Positions 44,288 through 54,415 of a stretch of DNA of 64,000 nt are shown here, piece by piece. This DNA comes from Ruminococcoides intestinihominis. GTDB lineage: Bacteria; Bacillota; Clostridia; Oscillospirales; Acutalibacteraceae. Position 1 is the stretch's first letter, and each line of letters opens with the position of its first letter. The notes below the pieces were generated by a model. That model searched no databases. It was not told the DNA's origin and saw nothing but the letters and a program-made list of their open reading frames with translations. Location of the stretch: assembly GCF_040096285.1 (NCBI RefSeq), contig NZ_JBBMEY010000001.1, forward strand, positions 1 to 64,000, read 5' to 3'. A program made the translations under genes and the position numbers.

Positions 44288-44812
44288 TTAAAAAATAACT
44301 CCGTTATTTTCTAGTTCACCAAGTAAATCATCACCGGTGAAATCCACATTTTCAGGCATAATGATAAATGTAGCATTGGCGATTTTCTTAATCTTACCCT
44401 TTTTAGCATATGTAACACCACTTAGAAAGTCAATAATTCTTCTTGACATATCCTTATTAGTGTCTTCAAGATTAAGTACTACAGTGCGATTCTTGTTGAT
44501 TTCATCTGCAATACCTCTTGTTTCGTCACCAAAACGCTCAGGCTTAAATAGAATAACCTGAATTTTTGTACTTGCATTAATGTTAACAACCTTGTTGCCA
44601 CTGTCACTATCTGTATATGAGTCAGAAGTATATCTTCTTCTTTCTGATCTTTCAGATCTTCTTACTTCTCGCTGATGTTCTCTTTGTTCTTCGTAAGGAT
44701 CTTCATCATCATATGAATCCTTGTTGTTATCCTCATATGAGTAGTCATCATACTCATATTCATCATCTGGTGAATCCCACATTCTCTTAATCTTATCTAC
44801 AAAACCAGCCAT
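44288..44812 (-). CDS. sepF: SepF, FtsZ membrane anchor
   Basis: A 174-residue protein. It has an N-terminal amphipathic helix (MAGFVDKIKRMW), an acidic Tyr/Asp-rich linker, an Arg/Ser/Glu-rich stretch and the conserved C-terminal SepF domain (VILFKPERFGDE, then NRTVVLNLED and RRIIDFLSG). It tethers FtsZ to the membrane and organises septum formation. It follows yggS by 15 bases with GGAGG upstream. Confidence 0.94.
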   Translation of the reverse strand: MAGFVDKIKRMWDSPDDEYEYDDYSYEDNNKDSYDDEDPYEEQREHQREVRRSERSERRRYTSDSYTDSDSGNKVVNINASTKIQVILFKPERFGDETRGIADEINKNRTVVLNLEDTNKDMSRRIIDFLSGVTYAKKGKIKKIANATFIIMPENVDFTGDDLLGELENNGVIF

Positions 44813-44827
44813 ATCTGAACCTCCAAA

Positions 44828-45538
44828 TTATTTATATATCCTATTTCCAAACAAAGCAGAACCGATTCTTACCATATTGGCACCTTCTAATATTGCTTCG
44901 TAATAGTCACTAGACATACCCATAGACAAAATGTCCATAGAAACATTATCTAATTTTTTTGATGATATGTCAAGGAATAATCTATTCATTTTTTCAAAAT
45001 ATCTACGAATTTCGTCTTTTTTTTCACAAATAGGTGGAATAGTCATTAATCCTTTAACATTTACAGCAGGTAAAGTGCTAATTTCTTCCACTAACTCCTC
45101 AAGCATTTCCGGCATAACACCGGATTTGTTTTCTTCTTTTCCGATATTTACTTCAACTAAAATATCAGAAGTAATGTTATTCTTTAAAGAACACTTAGAA
45201 ACTTCTTTAGCAAGTTTCATTGAGTCGATTGACTGAATTAAATCAACCTTACCGACAATCTGTCTTACCTTGTTGCTCTGTAAGTGTCCAATAAACTGCA
45301 ATGAACAATTTTCAAGGTTGTACTGATCATACTTTGAAAGTAGTTCCTGAACCTTATTTTCTCCAATATAGGAAAGTCCCAGAGAAATTGCATAGTTGAT
45401 ATACTCAGGTTCAACAGTTTTTGTTGCTGAAAGAAAAGTAATATCTTCCCTTGTTTTTCCGGCTTTCATAGCAGCCTCTGCAATTTTCTCATTGATAAAA
45501 TCATAATTATACTTAATATCAGTTAATGATCTTTCCAT
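44828..45538 (-). CDS. yggS: YggS-family PLP-binding protein
   Basis: A 236-residue single-domain TIM-barrel protein of the PLPBP/YggS family, which buffers pyridoxal phosphate. It has FLSATKTVEPEYI with the PLP-binding Lys, IGENKVQELLSKY, QFIGHLQSNKV and a final SMGMSSDYYEAI. It overlaps the preceding gene by 20 bases and leads into sepF, its usual neighbour. Confidence 0.94.
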   Translation of the reverse strand: MERSLTDIKYNYDFINEKIAEAAMKAGKTREDITFLSATKTVEPEYINYAISLGLSYIGENKVQELLSKYDQYNLENCSLQFIGHLQSNKVRQIVGKVDLIQSIDSMKLAKEVSKCSLKNNITSDILVEVNIGKEENKSGVMPEMLEELVEEISTLPAVNVKGLMTIPPICEKKDEIRRYFEKMNRLFLDISSKKLDNVSMDILSMGMSSDYYEAILEGANMVRIGSALFGNRIYK

Positions 45539-46820
45539 CTTTTAAGTCATTCCCCTTTACTACAATATTATCATATAAAGAAATCGTTTCTCCATTATAC
45601 AAGTTTGTATTATCTGAAGAAGGATCACAAATAACAAAATCTGAACCAGAATAAATAATATTTACTTGTTTGAACTGAAGTTCATTGCCGTATAGTACAT
45701 ATACACCCTGAACTTTCTTCTTAGTAGTTTTCTGGTTACCCTTACTATCTTCTGTAATCTTTGTAACATAATCAGTATGAAGAGCATCCTTATTAACTCT
45801 TATACCTTCATAAGTTTTTAGACAAATTTCTACATTTTCTTTTCTAACGGAAGCCAGTTCTGAATTCATATAATTACACTTCAAAACAAGAATACTGTCT
45901 CCACCCTTTTTATCTTGGTTGATAGATTCAATAGATGCAGGGATTGTACTTGTTGAAGCATAAGGCATATTTACTGTAATTGAATCGTAGTTAGTTGACT
46001 TTAATGTTAAAGCCTCTTCCTTAGAAATTGGACAGATTACATACCAATTTACTCTAGTAACAAGTTTACCGATTGTATCACTTGACACTTTCTTAGGTTT
46101 TTGTTTAAGTAATTTATTGTACTTTGTAATCGTCATTGACTTTGCATTTTTATACTTATAAATTGACTCATAACCATCAGCAGAAGAAACAAAACAACCG
46201 GCTTGTGAAGCCTTTACAGAACCTACTGCTTTATTAGATGTGTTCTGTAGTTCCTGTTTCTGTGACTTTAAATCGTTTAATCGGCTTGAAATGTCAACAT
46301 TCTTACCTGCTACTAACATTCTTTCTGTAATTAAATATGTAATATCATCAACATAATTTTCACTGTCAAGAAAGTTCTTATCAGCAATACGGGAATTTAG
46401 TTCTGTAATAGAATTATTAATCTGACTATTAACAGTATCAATACCAACATCACCGTTAGATGCAATAGAACTTAACTTCTTAAGTCTAGTGATTTCACTA
46501 TTAATATCTTCAAGTTTGTTGTTATTTAGTACATCATCTTCTGAACTGTAAATATCAGCTACCTTTTCATTCTTTGCAACTTTGTCACCGTCATCACAAG
46601 AGAAAGAAATAATACCGTCTGTACTGTTTTTCACTAACTTTTCATCTCTAACAATAATTGCATCTTTATAAAGTGAGTCAGTTGCAGTAATCTGTGTTGC
46701 TACTTCGGTATCTACACCGTTAAGGTCAAATACAGAACTAATGAAAACATAAATAACATATATAATTATAAAAATACATATTGCACTAATAATAATTCTT
46801 TTTGTCTTTTTATTAATCAT
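45519..46820 (-). CDS. HlyD-like membrane-anchored protein of the division cluster
   Basis: A 433-residue protein with a short basic N terminus, one membrane helix (about 10-32) and a long extracytoplasmic part. Its barrel-sandwich (biotinyl-lipoyl-like) halves flank a coiled-coil hairpin (about 95-200), the HlyD/RND adaptor layout. No exporter gene is next to it. Genes of this type often sit before yggS/sepF in clostridia, so a wall or division role is more likely than efflux. ATG at 46820 has GAGG six bases upstream and overlaps miaA by eight bases. Confidence 0.75.
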   Translation of the reverse strand: MINKKTKRIIISAICIFIIIYVIYVFISSVFDLNGVDTEVATQITATDSLYKDAIIVRDEKLVKNSTDGIISFSCDDGDKVAKNEKVADIYSSEDDVLNNNKLEDINSEITRLKKLSSIASNGDVGIDTVNSQINNSITELNSRIADKNFLDSENYVDDITYLITERMLVAGKNVDISSRLNDLKSQKQELQNTSNKAVGSVKASQAGCFVSSADGYESIYKYKNAKSMTITKYNKLLKQKPKKVSSDTIGKLVTRVNWYVICPISKEEALTLKSTNYDSITVNMPYASTSTIPASIESINQDKKGGDSILVLKCNYMNSELASVRKENVEICLKTYEGIRVNKDALHTDYVTKITEDSKGNQKTTKKKVQGVYVLYGNELQFKQVNIIYSGSDFVICDPSSDNTNLYNGETISLYDNIVVKGNDLKDGKIIN

Positions 46821-47742
46821 TTTTTGCCTCATCTATATATTCAAAAACATTCTTTATTAATTCTTCACTGTTAAGTTTACATATATCAAACCATTTAATG
46901 TTTTTATCTCTTTTAAACCAAGTTAACTGTCTTTTTGCATATCTTCTTGTGTTCATTTTTAATGTTTCAACACAATTTTTTAAAGTATCTTCACCATTTA
47001 AATAAGGGAAAAATTCTTTATAACCAATGGCTTTTTGAGCAGTCAAACTAAGGTTACTGTTCATAAGGTTTTTAGCTTCTTCTAAAACACCTTGTTGAAC
47101 CATTATGTCAACTCTTTGATTAATTCTATCATAAAGGAACTGTCTATCCTCTGCATATAATCCTATTTTTATCGGTTTATATGGTGATTCAACCATCATT
47201 GCCTCTTTATCAACTTGTGACTTAGGTTTGCCTGTAAGATAATATACTTCTAATGCTCTTGCAATTCGCTTATGGTTGATTTCTTTTGATAGTTTATCAT
47301 AAGACTCTTTATCTACCTTTTCAAGTTCTAGAAGTAATTCTTCATCACTCTTAGAATTCAATTTATTTCTTAACTGTTCATCAACCTTTTGCTCAGTAAA
47401 CTGAACATTATTAAGTAATGAATCAACATAAAGACCTGTACCACCAACAAGTATTGGCAGTTTATTTTTATCTAAAATTTCTTTAATTGCACTATTTGCA
47501 TCTCTTACATAATCTGCTACTGAATAGTTAGTTGATGGTGGAAGAAAGTCCATCATATAATGCTTTATTCCATCCATTTCTTCCAAAGTAGGTTTAGCTG
47601 TTCCAATATCCATATCTTTGTAGATTTGCATTGAATCAGCAGAAACTATTTCGCCATTATATTTCTTTGCAACTGCAATAGAAAGGCTTGTTTTGCCGGA
47701 AGCAGTAGGTCCAATTATTGAAATAATTTTTATCTTATCCAT
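46813..47742 (-). CDS. miaA: tRNA dimethylallyltransferase
   Basis: A 309-residue enzyme that adds dimethylallyl to A37 of tRNAs reading U-starting codons. GPTASGKTSLS is the P-loop, DSMQIYKDMDIGTAKP the prenyl/ATP site, and GGTGLYVDSLL and KRQLTWFKRD are conserved. Together with MiaB in the same operon it makes ms2i6A37. It starts four bases after mutL. Confidence 0.96.
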   Translation of the reverse strand: MDKIKIISIIGPTASGKTSLSIAVAKKYNGEIVSADSMQIYKDMDIGTAKPTLEEMDGIKHYMMDFLPPSTNYSVADYVRDANSAIKEILDKNKLPILVGGTGLYVDSLLNNVQFTEQKVDEQLRNKLNSKSDEELLLELEKVDKESYDKLSKEINHKRIARALEVYYLTGKPKSQVDKEAMMVESPYKPIKIGLYAEDRQFLYDRINQRVDIMVQQGVLEEAKNLMNSNLSLTAQKAIGYKEFFPYLNGEDTLKNCVETLKMNTRRYAKRQLTWFKRDKNIKWFDICKLNSEELIKNVFEYIDEAKND

Positions 47743-47746
47743 TTAG

Positions 47747-49855
47747 TTATGCCCTTCCAAATTGTTTTTCAATTTCATATTTAGAAAGTTCAATACATAC
47801 AGGTCTGCCATGAGGACAATATCTTATACTGTCATCAGAAAAAACTGTTTTCGCAATATCTATCAGTTCCTTAGCAGTACTACTGTCACCTGCTTTTATT
47901 GCTGAACGGCATGAAATATTGTGATAAATCCATTCCATATGTTCACTCATAACATTCTTTCTGTTTTCAGCTATGTAACCACAAATTTCAATAATAGTAT
48001 CTTCAATATCATCATTTCTTAGGTATGATGGCGCACTTCTCACAATCAAAGCACCATTACCAAAGTCCTCTACATCAAATCCAACATTCTTGAACATATC
48101 TAAATGTTCAATTGCTACAGTATATTCATTCTTTTCAAGTGTAACTGTAATTGGAATTAACAATAGTTGAACAGAACCTGTTCCTTTTTCACGCTTTAGC
48201 TTTTCAAAAATTATTCTTTCATGAGCTGCGTGTTTATCTATTAAAACAAGTTTATTGTTATCAGTTTCTACAATGATATATGTATTCATTGCTTCACCGA
48301 TAAACCTAAAACTTCGCTTGTCTTCGTCAATTAGTGTTTTGATTTCAATATTTTCGGAAGAAGAATTAGTTTGTCTTTCTGTTGGTAACACAACATCAAC
48401 ATCACTTTTCTTTTCTTCCGTAGTAATTTTCTCTAGTTCAAGTTCTTCAAAAGGATTAACCTTTTGTACTTCTTGATTTAATGAAGTATCTTCTTTTACT
48501 TCATCCATTTTTGTTTCAATCTTACTTTCAGTTGAAACATTATTTATTACATTATTATCTATATTATTACATACAGTATTGTTTGTAGTTTGATTGTTTT
48601 CTGATAGTTTCTTGTTATTCTCCAGAAATTCCATATACTTCTTTTGAACAGAAGAACTGTCGGAAACTTTATTTACCTTATTATATTTTACAGTTTTTAT
48701 CGGTAAATCAAGTTCATCAAAAATACTTTTTTCTCTTGGCTTTTCAGATGCTTTTTGAACCGATTTAGGTGATTCTTTATTAATAACCTTATTTGCCAAA
48801 TTAAAAGGATTTAGAGGCTTTATATTTACAGTATTGTTGTGATTTAGTACTGCTTCCTTTCTACTGTCTCCACGAAGCAAAGCTGACTTAACACCATGAT
48901 AAACTGTATCAAAAACAGGTCTTTCATTAATAAATCTTACTTCAATTTTAGACGGATGAACATTTACATCAACTGCTTCAGGACTAATCTGTAAATTAAG
49001 AACACAAGAAGGAAACTTACCAATCATAATTGAGCCTTTACAGGCTTCTTCTAGTGCAACAGAAATTGTCCTTGACTTTACAAAACGGCCATTAATAAAT
49101 GTGTTTTGCATATTTCTATTTGCTCGACCATTTGTAGGTCTGCTGATATAACCGGTTAACTTCATACCGTTAAGTTCATAGTCAACAGGTATAAGTGTTG
49201 ATGCAAAATCTCTGCCATAAACTGCATATATTGATGACATTAATTTACCGTCACCGGCAGTTTTTAGAACTCTCTTGTTATCCCTAATAAAAGTAATTGC
49301 AATTTCAGGATGTGACAAAGCAATCTTGTCAATTACACTTGCAACTGCATTACCTTCGGCAACATCCTTTTTAAGGAATTTATATCTAGCCGGTACATTG
49401 TAGAAAAGATTTCTCATAATAAAAGTTGTACCATCAGGACAACCGGCATCATCAAAAGAAATTTCTTCCCCACCATCAATTTCATAAGCTGAACCTATAT
49501 TTTCTTCTTTAGCTTTTGTTATAAGTTGAACCTTTGAAACTGATGAAATCGATGCTAAGGCTTCACCTCTAAAACCAAGTGTACCTATCTTTTCAAGGTC
49601 ACTGTCAACTGAGATTTTACTAGTAGCATTTCGCTTAAAAGCATTGCGTACATCTTCTTTAAGGATACCACAACCGTTATCTGTAATACGAAGATAATCA
49701 ATGCCACCATGCATAATTTCAACTGTAATTTGAGTAGCCCCTGCATCTATAGAATTCTCAAGTAATTCTTTTACAACAGATGAAGGACGCTCTACAACTT
49801 CACCGGCAGCAATAAGTTCTGCCGTATGTTTATCAAGTACATTTATTCTACCCAT
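47747..49855 (-). CDS. mutL: DNA mismatch repair protein MutL (with endonuclease motif)
   Basis: A 702-residue protein. The N-terminal GHKL ATPase shows ENSIDAGAT, DNGCGI and GTLGFRGEAL. An Asn/Lys-rich linker spans about 340-510. The C-terminal domain has DKHAAHERIIFE, a form of the DQHA-x2-E-x4-E endonuclease motif, and CPHGRP, so it is expected to nick DNA as in non-methyl-directed bacteria. I chose ATG at 49855 (MGRINVLD), with AAAGGTGG upstream, over GTG codons at 49867 and 49864. Confidence 0.96.
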   Translation of the reverse strand: MGRINVLDKHTAELIAAGEVVERPSSVVKELLENSIDAGATQITVEIMHGGIDYLRITDNGCGILKEDVRNAFKRNATSKISVDSDLEKIGTLGFRGEALASISSVSKVQLITKAKEENIGSAYEIDGGEEISFDDAGCPDGTTFIMRNLFYNVPARYKFLKKDVAEGNAVASVIDKIALSHPEIAITFIRDNKRVLKTAGDGKLMSSIYAVYGRDFASTLIPVDYELNGMKLTGYISRPTNGRANRNMQNTFINGRFVKSRTISVALEEACKGSIMIGKFPSCVLNLQISPEAVDVNVHPSKIEVRFINERPVFDTVYHGVKSALLRGDSRKEAVLNHNNTVNIKPLNPFNLANKVINKESPKSVQKASEKPREKSIFDELDLPIKTVKYNKVNKVSDSSSVQKKYMEFLENNKKLSENNQTTNNTVCNNIDNNVINNVSTESKIETKMDEVKEDTSLNQEVQKVNPFEELELEKITTEEKKSDVDVVLPTERQTNSSSENIEIKTLIDEDKRSFRFIGEAMNTYIIVETDNNKLVLIDKHAAHERIIFEKLKREKGTGSVQLLLIPITVTLEKNEYTVAIEHLDMFKNVGFDVEDFGNGALIVRSAPSYLRNDDIEDTIIEICGYIAENRKNVMSEHMEWIYHNISCRSAIKAGDSSTAKELIDIAKTVFSDDSIRYCPHGRPVCIELSKYEIEKQFGRA

Positions 49856-49870
49856 AGCGTCCACCACCTT

Positions 49871-52477
49871 TTAAATCATATTTTTTAGTTCATATAGTAA
49901 ATTCATAGCTTCTATCGGTGTAAGTGTATTTACATCAACAGATTTTAATTTATCGGTTACTGCATTACTTGCAGTATCTAGGAGATTTAATTGCATATCA
50001 TCTTCACTACTATGAGGTGATATATTAGCAAATGTTTCCTTATCATCAGTCTTACCGGAAGTAAGTTCTTTTAATATTTCTTTTGCTCTTTTAATAATCC
50101 AATCAGGTAGTCCTGCAAGTTTAGCAACTTCTATACCATAACTGTCATCAGCACCACCGGGGATAATTCTACGCAAGAAGGTAATATCGTCACCACGCTT
50201 TTTAACTGCTATGTTGTAGTTTTTAACTCCATCAAGGAGATTTTCCATAACAGTCAGTTCGTGATAATGTGTTGCAAATAGTGCCTTAGCACCTAGTTTT
50301 TTCTTATCAGCAACAAATTCAAGAACTGCTCTAGCAATACTCATACCGTCATAGGTACTTGTACCTCTACCGATTTCATCAAGAATAAGCAAAGAATTTT
50401 TAGTAGCTTTCTTTACAATGTTTGCTACTTCATTCATTTCAACCATAAATGTCGATTGACCTGATGCTAAGTCATCGGATGCACCTACTCTTGTAAAGAT
50501 ACTATCAACAACGCCAATCTCTGCATAACTTGCAGGTACAAATGAACCCATTTGAGCCATTAGTACAATTAGTGCTACTTGTCGCATATATGTAGATTTA
50601 CCTGCCATATTAGGACCTGTAATAATAGCAACTCTGTTACTATCGTTATTAAGTGTTACATCATTAGGAACAAATGGTGCACCTGAAAGAAGTGCTTCTA
50701 CTACCGGATGACGAGAGTCTTTTAAAATAATTTTACTTGATTGATTAACTTCCGGTCTAGTGTAGTTATTATCACTTGCAACATTTGCAAGGCTAGTTAG
50801 TACATCAAGTGTTGCAATAGCCTTTGCAGTTTTTTCAATCCTATCAAGGTTATTTGCTACTACTTTTCTAATATCATCAAATATAGCATATTCCATACCG
50901 AATGAACGGTCTTTTGCACCTAGAATTCTGCCTTCCAGGTCTTTTAGTTCTTGGGTAATATATCGTTCACAGTTAGTTAAAGTCTGTTTACGGATATATT
51001 CTTCCGGCACTTTATCTTTATAGGAATTTGTTACTTCAATATAGTAACCGAATACTCTATTGTAACCAACCTTCAGCTTAGGGATACCTGTCTTTTCTTT
51101 TTGTTCAAGTTCAATTTGAGCAAGTAAAGAAGTACTGTTGTTCATATCAGAACGAACTGCATCAAGCTCTTCGTTATAGCCCTCTTTAATAAGTCCACCT
51201 TCTCTAACAGAAAATGGTGGTTCTTCTTCAATAGCAATATCAATTAACTGATGAATATCCTCAAGTGGATCTATGTCTTCAGTTAGCTTTCTCATAAGAC
51301 TTGAATCAAACTTACTGATTAAATTCTTTATCTGTGGTAAATTCTCAAATGCACCACATAGAGAACGAAGTTCCCTGGCATTGGCATTACCGTAAACTAT
51401 CTTTGTCATTAATCTTTCAATATCAAAAATACCGATTAATGACTCAGTAATTTCAAGTCTTTGAACTGTATCATCTACTAAATCAGCAATAGCACTTTGA
51501 CGGTTAAGAATTGTACCAATATTAAGTAATGGGTGTTCAAGCCAATATCTAAGTAGTCTTTTACCCATTGCAGTTTTTGTTTTATCCAGTAACCAAATAA
51601 GAGAACCTTTCTTCTCTTTATTCATCATAGTTCTGGTAAGTTCAAGATTTCTCCTTGTGTTATAGTCAAGGTTCATATACTGATTTTCGTTATACACTTC
51701 GAAAGTATTGATTCTTTCATAACCGGTAATTTGAGTAACCTTTAGATAACTTAACAAAGCACCAACAGAAGAAACCATTTCTTTTTTATCTTTGATACCA
51801 TTTACATCATTTTCTTTAAACTGATTTTTCATAGCATCAAGACAAATAGAATAACCAAATTCATCATCAGTCAGCATTTCCACAGAAGCAGAAAGTTTTT
51901 CTTTAATAAAGTTTGGCAAGGTTTTGAAATTAACAATTTCTCCACCTATTAAAATTTCTCTTGGATTGTAACTGATTAATTGGTCTTGTAGTTGGTCTTG
52001 CAAGTCTTCACCGGATATTTCTGTAATGAAAAGCTCACCTGTAGAAATATCACAGAAAGATAAGCCAATCTTTTTGTTAGCCATAAAGGCTGATGAAATA
52101 AAGTTATTTTTACCTTCATCAAGCATACCGGATTCAATAACAGTACCCGGTGTAATAACTCTGATAATATCTCTCTTTACAAGTCCTTTAGCTTTTGCAG
52201 GGTCTTCTGTTTGTTCACATATTGCTACCTTGTAGCCTTTTTGGACAAGTCTTGCAATATAGCTTTCGCAACTATGAAATGGAACACCACACATAGGAGC
52301 TCTCTCTTTTTGACCACAATCCCTGCCAGTGAGAGTTAAATCCAGTTCACGAGAAGCAAGTTTTGCATCATCAAAAAACATCTCATAAAAGTCACCTAGT
52401 CTAAAGAACAGAATACTGTCTTTATTCTTTTCTTTAATTTCAAAATATTGTTTCATCATTGGTGACAATTCAGCCAT
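49871..52477 (-). CDS. mutS: DNA mismatch repair protein MutS
   Basis: An 868-residue full-length MutS. It has the mismatch-reading FYEMF in the N-terminal domain, connector, lever and clamp regions, Walker A GPNMAGKSTYM, Walker B LLILDEIGRGTS and the helix-turn-helix C terminus. It recognises mismatches and recruits MutL, the next gene, 15 bases away. Confidence 0.97.
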   Translation of the reverse strand: MAELSPMMKQYFEIKEKNKDSILFFRLGDFYEMFFDDAKLASRELDLTLTGRDCGQKERAPMCGVPFHSCESYIARLVQKGYKVAICEQTEDPAKAKGLVKRDIIRVITPGTVIESGMLDEGKNNFISSAFMANKKIGLSFCDISTGELFITEISGEDLQDQLQDQLISYNPREILIGGEIVNFKTLPNFIKEKLSASVEMLTDDEFGYSICLDAMKNQFKENDVNGIKDKKEMVSSVGALLSYLKVTQITGYERINTFEVYNENQYMNLDYNTRRNLELTRTMMNKEKKGSLIWLLDKTKTAMGKRLLRYWLEHPLLNIGTILNRQSAIADLVDDTVQRLEITESLIGIFDIERLMTKIVYGNANARELRSLCGAFENLPQIKNLISKFDSSLMRKLTEDIDPLEDIHQLIDIAIEEEPPFSVREGGLIKEGYNEELDAVRSDMNNSTSLLAQIELEQKEKTGIPKLKVGYNRVFGYYIEVTNSYKDKVPEEYIRKQTLTNCERYITQELKDLEGRILGAKDRSFGMEYAIFDDIRKVVANNLDRIEKTAKAIATLDVLTSLANVASDNNYTRPEVNQSSKIILKDSRHPVVEALLSGAPFVPNDVTLNNDSNRVAIITGPNMAGKSTYMRQVALIVLMAQMGSFVPASYAEIGVVDSIFTRVGASDDLASGQSTFMVEMNEVANIVKKATKNSLLILDEIGRGTSTYDGMSIARAVLEFVADKKKLGAKALFATHYHELTVMENLLDGVKNYNIAVKKRGDDITFLRRIIPGGADDSYGIEVAKLAGLPDWIIKRAKEILKELTSGKTDDKETFANISPHSSEDDMQLNLLDTASNAVTDKLKSVDVNTLTPIEAMNLLYELKNMI

Positions 52478-52507
52478 ACTCTCACTTCCTTTCTAAATAG
52501 ATATTAA

Positions 52508-52918
52508 TTAGCCACAACTGCTACAACCACTACAGTCACCACTACAACCTTGGTGTACATCTGTTGTTTCAGGATCTTCACCATTAGCTGAGTTTGTAAT
52601 AATAGCAGCTACTCTACCTACAATCTTATCTAGTTCAGACTTTGCTTCATTGTAAGCAATCATATGCTGATTCTGCATAATCTTGCCGTAGATTTCACGC
52701 ATTTCGTTATTGAAGTTCTGAATCTTTTCTTGGTCTCTGTCTTTCTTCATACCTTCTTCATTAATGGCAATTCTCTTTAGGTTGAATTCACCGATTAAAT
52801 CTTGAAGTTCTTTATCTGCATCAGATGCAATTCTTTCACTTTCCATCTTAGCGTAACATTCTTCTTCCTGAAGAAGTTTACCGATTTCTCTTGCCATAGA
52901 AACAATTTTTTCTTCCAT
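52508..52918 (-). CDS. YlbF/YmcA-family protein (RicA-like) with Cys-rich tail
   Basis: A 136-residue helical protein of the Com_YlbF family. In Bacillus the members YmcA (RicA) and YlbF (RicF) with YaaT (RicT) form an Fe-S complex that controls mRNA maturation by RNase Y. The C terminus GCSGDCSGCSSCG has four cysteines that could bind a cluster. Position between miaB and mutS matches ymcA of Bacillus, so RicA-like is the better guess than RicF. Confidence 0.8.
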   Translation of the reverse strand: MEEKIVSMAREIGKLLQEEECYAKMESERIASDADKELQDLIGEFNLKRIAINEEGMKKDRDQEKIQNFNNEMREIYGKIMQNQHMIAYNEAKSELDKIVGRVAAIITNSANGEDPETTDVHQGCSGDCSGCSSCG

Positions 52919-52930
52919 TGTTATTCTCCT

Positions 52931-54361
52931 TTATATTAACTTACCTTTTAAAATCCAGTTTCTAGCTTCAGTAATTTCAGCAATTTGGAATGTACCGATT
53001 AAGTTTTCATCACCGTCACATTCAACAATAATATTGCCTGAATTTCTACACTGAAGTTTGTTATTCTTCTTGTTTACACTTTCAACAAGAATCTTTTCTT
53101 TCTTATCTACCATTGAGGCGCAACGCTTTGCAGCAATCTCTTCTTGAACTGCAAGTAGTTCTTGAAACCACTTTGACTTTTCCTCAGCAGAAATTGGGTC
53201 ATCCATTTTAGCAGCAGGTGTACCTACTCTTGGTGAGTAAATAAAAGTAAATAGTGAAGTAAATTCTACTTCTCTGATTAATGACAAAGTTTCCTTAAAA
53301 TCTTCGTAAGTTTCTCCTGGGAAACCTACAATAATATCACTTGTCAAAGAAAGATTAGGAATCTTTTCTTTAGCATAGTTGATTATTTCTAGATACTTCT
53401 TTCTGTCATAATGTCTGTTCATCTTCTTTAGAATTCTGTCAGAACCACTTTGGAACGGTAAATGAAGATGAGTACTGATATGTTCACCACTAGCAATAGT
53501 ATCAATTAGTTCCTTTGAACAATCCTTAGGGTGACTAGTCATAAATCTTAACCAATAGTCACCCGGGATTTTGTCAATCTCACCAAGTAACTTTGCAAAA
53601 GTAATATCTTCTTCAAGACCTTTACCGTAGGAATTTACATTTTGACCTAATAAAGTAATATCTTTGTATCCGGAATTGATTAGTTCCTTTGCCTCAGAAA
53701 TAACATCAACAGACTTACGGCTTCTTTCTCTACCTCTAACATAAGGTACAATACAGTATGTACAGAAATTATCACAACCATACATAATAGGCAACCAACC
53801 CTTGAAAGTACCATCTCTCTTAATTGGAATACCTTCATAAATCTTCTTATCGTCATTATCTCTTTCGTAAACTCTCTTACCTGAGAACAAGGCTCTGTAA
53901 TAAAGTTCAGGGAAATTCTGTAAAGAATGAGTACCGAAAACCAATGAAACGAATGGAAAGCTATTGTACATTCGTTCAGCAATATGCTTTTGTTCCATCA
54001 TACAACCACATACTGCAATCATAATCTGTGGATGTTTTCTCTTAATTTTCTTTAATGCACCAACATTACCGAATACTCTATCCTCAGCATGTTCTCTAAC
54101 TGCACAAGTGTTGAACAAGATAAAGTCAGCATCATCAGGACCTTCTACAAATTCAAAACCTGCCTTTGAAAGCATACCTTTAATTTTTTCGCTATCAGCA
54201 ACATTTTGCTGACAACCATATGTGTGAATATATGCCAGAGGTACTTCTCCTCTTTTTCTGATATTCATAAGTTCAGAAATCAAGTTAAGATAATAATCTT
54301 GATTTTCCAAGAAATTTGTGTTATTTAAGTCACTTTTCTCCAAAGTAACACTCCTATCCAT
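52931..54361 (-). CDS. miaB: MiaB, tRNA-2-methylthio-N6-dimethylallyladenosine synthase
   Basis: A 476-residue radical-SAM methylthiotransferase. The N-terminal domain has THTYGCQQN-type YGCQQN, NTCAVREHAE and CGCMMEQKHI (three cluster Cys). The radical-SAM motif is CDNFCTYC, followed by PYVRGRERSR, and a TRAM domain ends the protein. It adds the methylthio group to i6A37 made by MiaA. The ATG has no ribosome site, and the promoter places the transcript start only about eight bases before it. Confidence 0.95.
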   Translation of the reverse strand: MDRSVTLEKSDLNNTNFLENQDYYLNLISELMNIRKRGEVPLAYIHTYGCQQNVADSEKIKGMLSKAGFEFVEGPDDADFILFNTCAVREHAEDRVFGNVGALKKIKRKHPQIMIAVCGCMMEQKHIAERMYNSFPFVSLVFGTHSLQNFPELYYRALFSGKRVYERDNDDKKIYEGIPIKRDGTFKGWLPIMYGCDNFCTYCIVPYVRGRERSRKSVDVISEAKELINSGYKDITLLGQNVNSYGKGLEEDITFAKLLGEIDKIPGDYWLRFMTSHPKDCSKELIDTIASGEHISTHLHLPFQSGSDRILKKMNRHYDRKKYLEIINYAKEKIPNLSLTSDIIVGFPGETYEDFKETLSLIREVEFTSLFTFIYSPRVGTPAAKMDDPISAEEKSKWFQELLAVQEEIAAKRCASMVDKKEKILVESVNKKNNKLQCRNSGNIIVECDGDENLIGTFQIAEITEARNWILKGKLI

Positions 54362-54375
54362 TGTTGTATCATCTT

Positions 54376-54404
54376 ATTTTATCACAATATATATGTTTTT
54401 TCAA
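54376..54404 (-). promoter_or_regulatory. Promoter of the miaB-mutS-ileS operon
   Basis: TTGAAA (54399-54404), 17-bp spacer and TAAAAT (54376-54381). The start codon of miaB lies only about 15 bases after the -10 box. Confidence 0.75.
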
Positions 54405-54415
54405 CAGATATTTTT

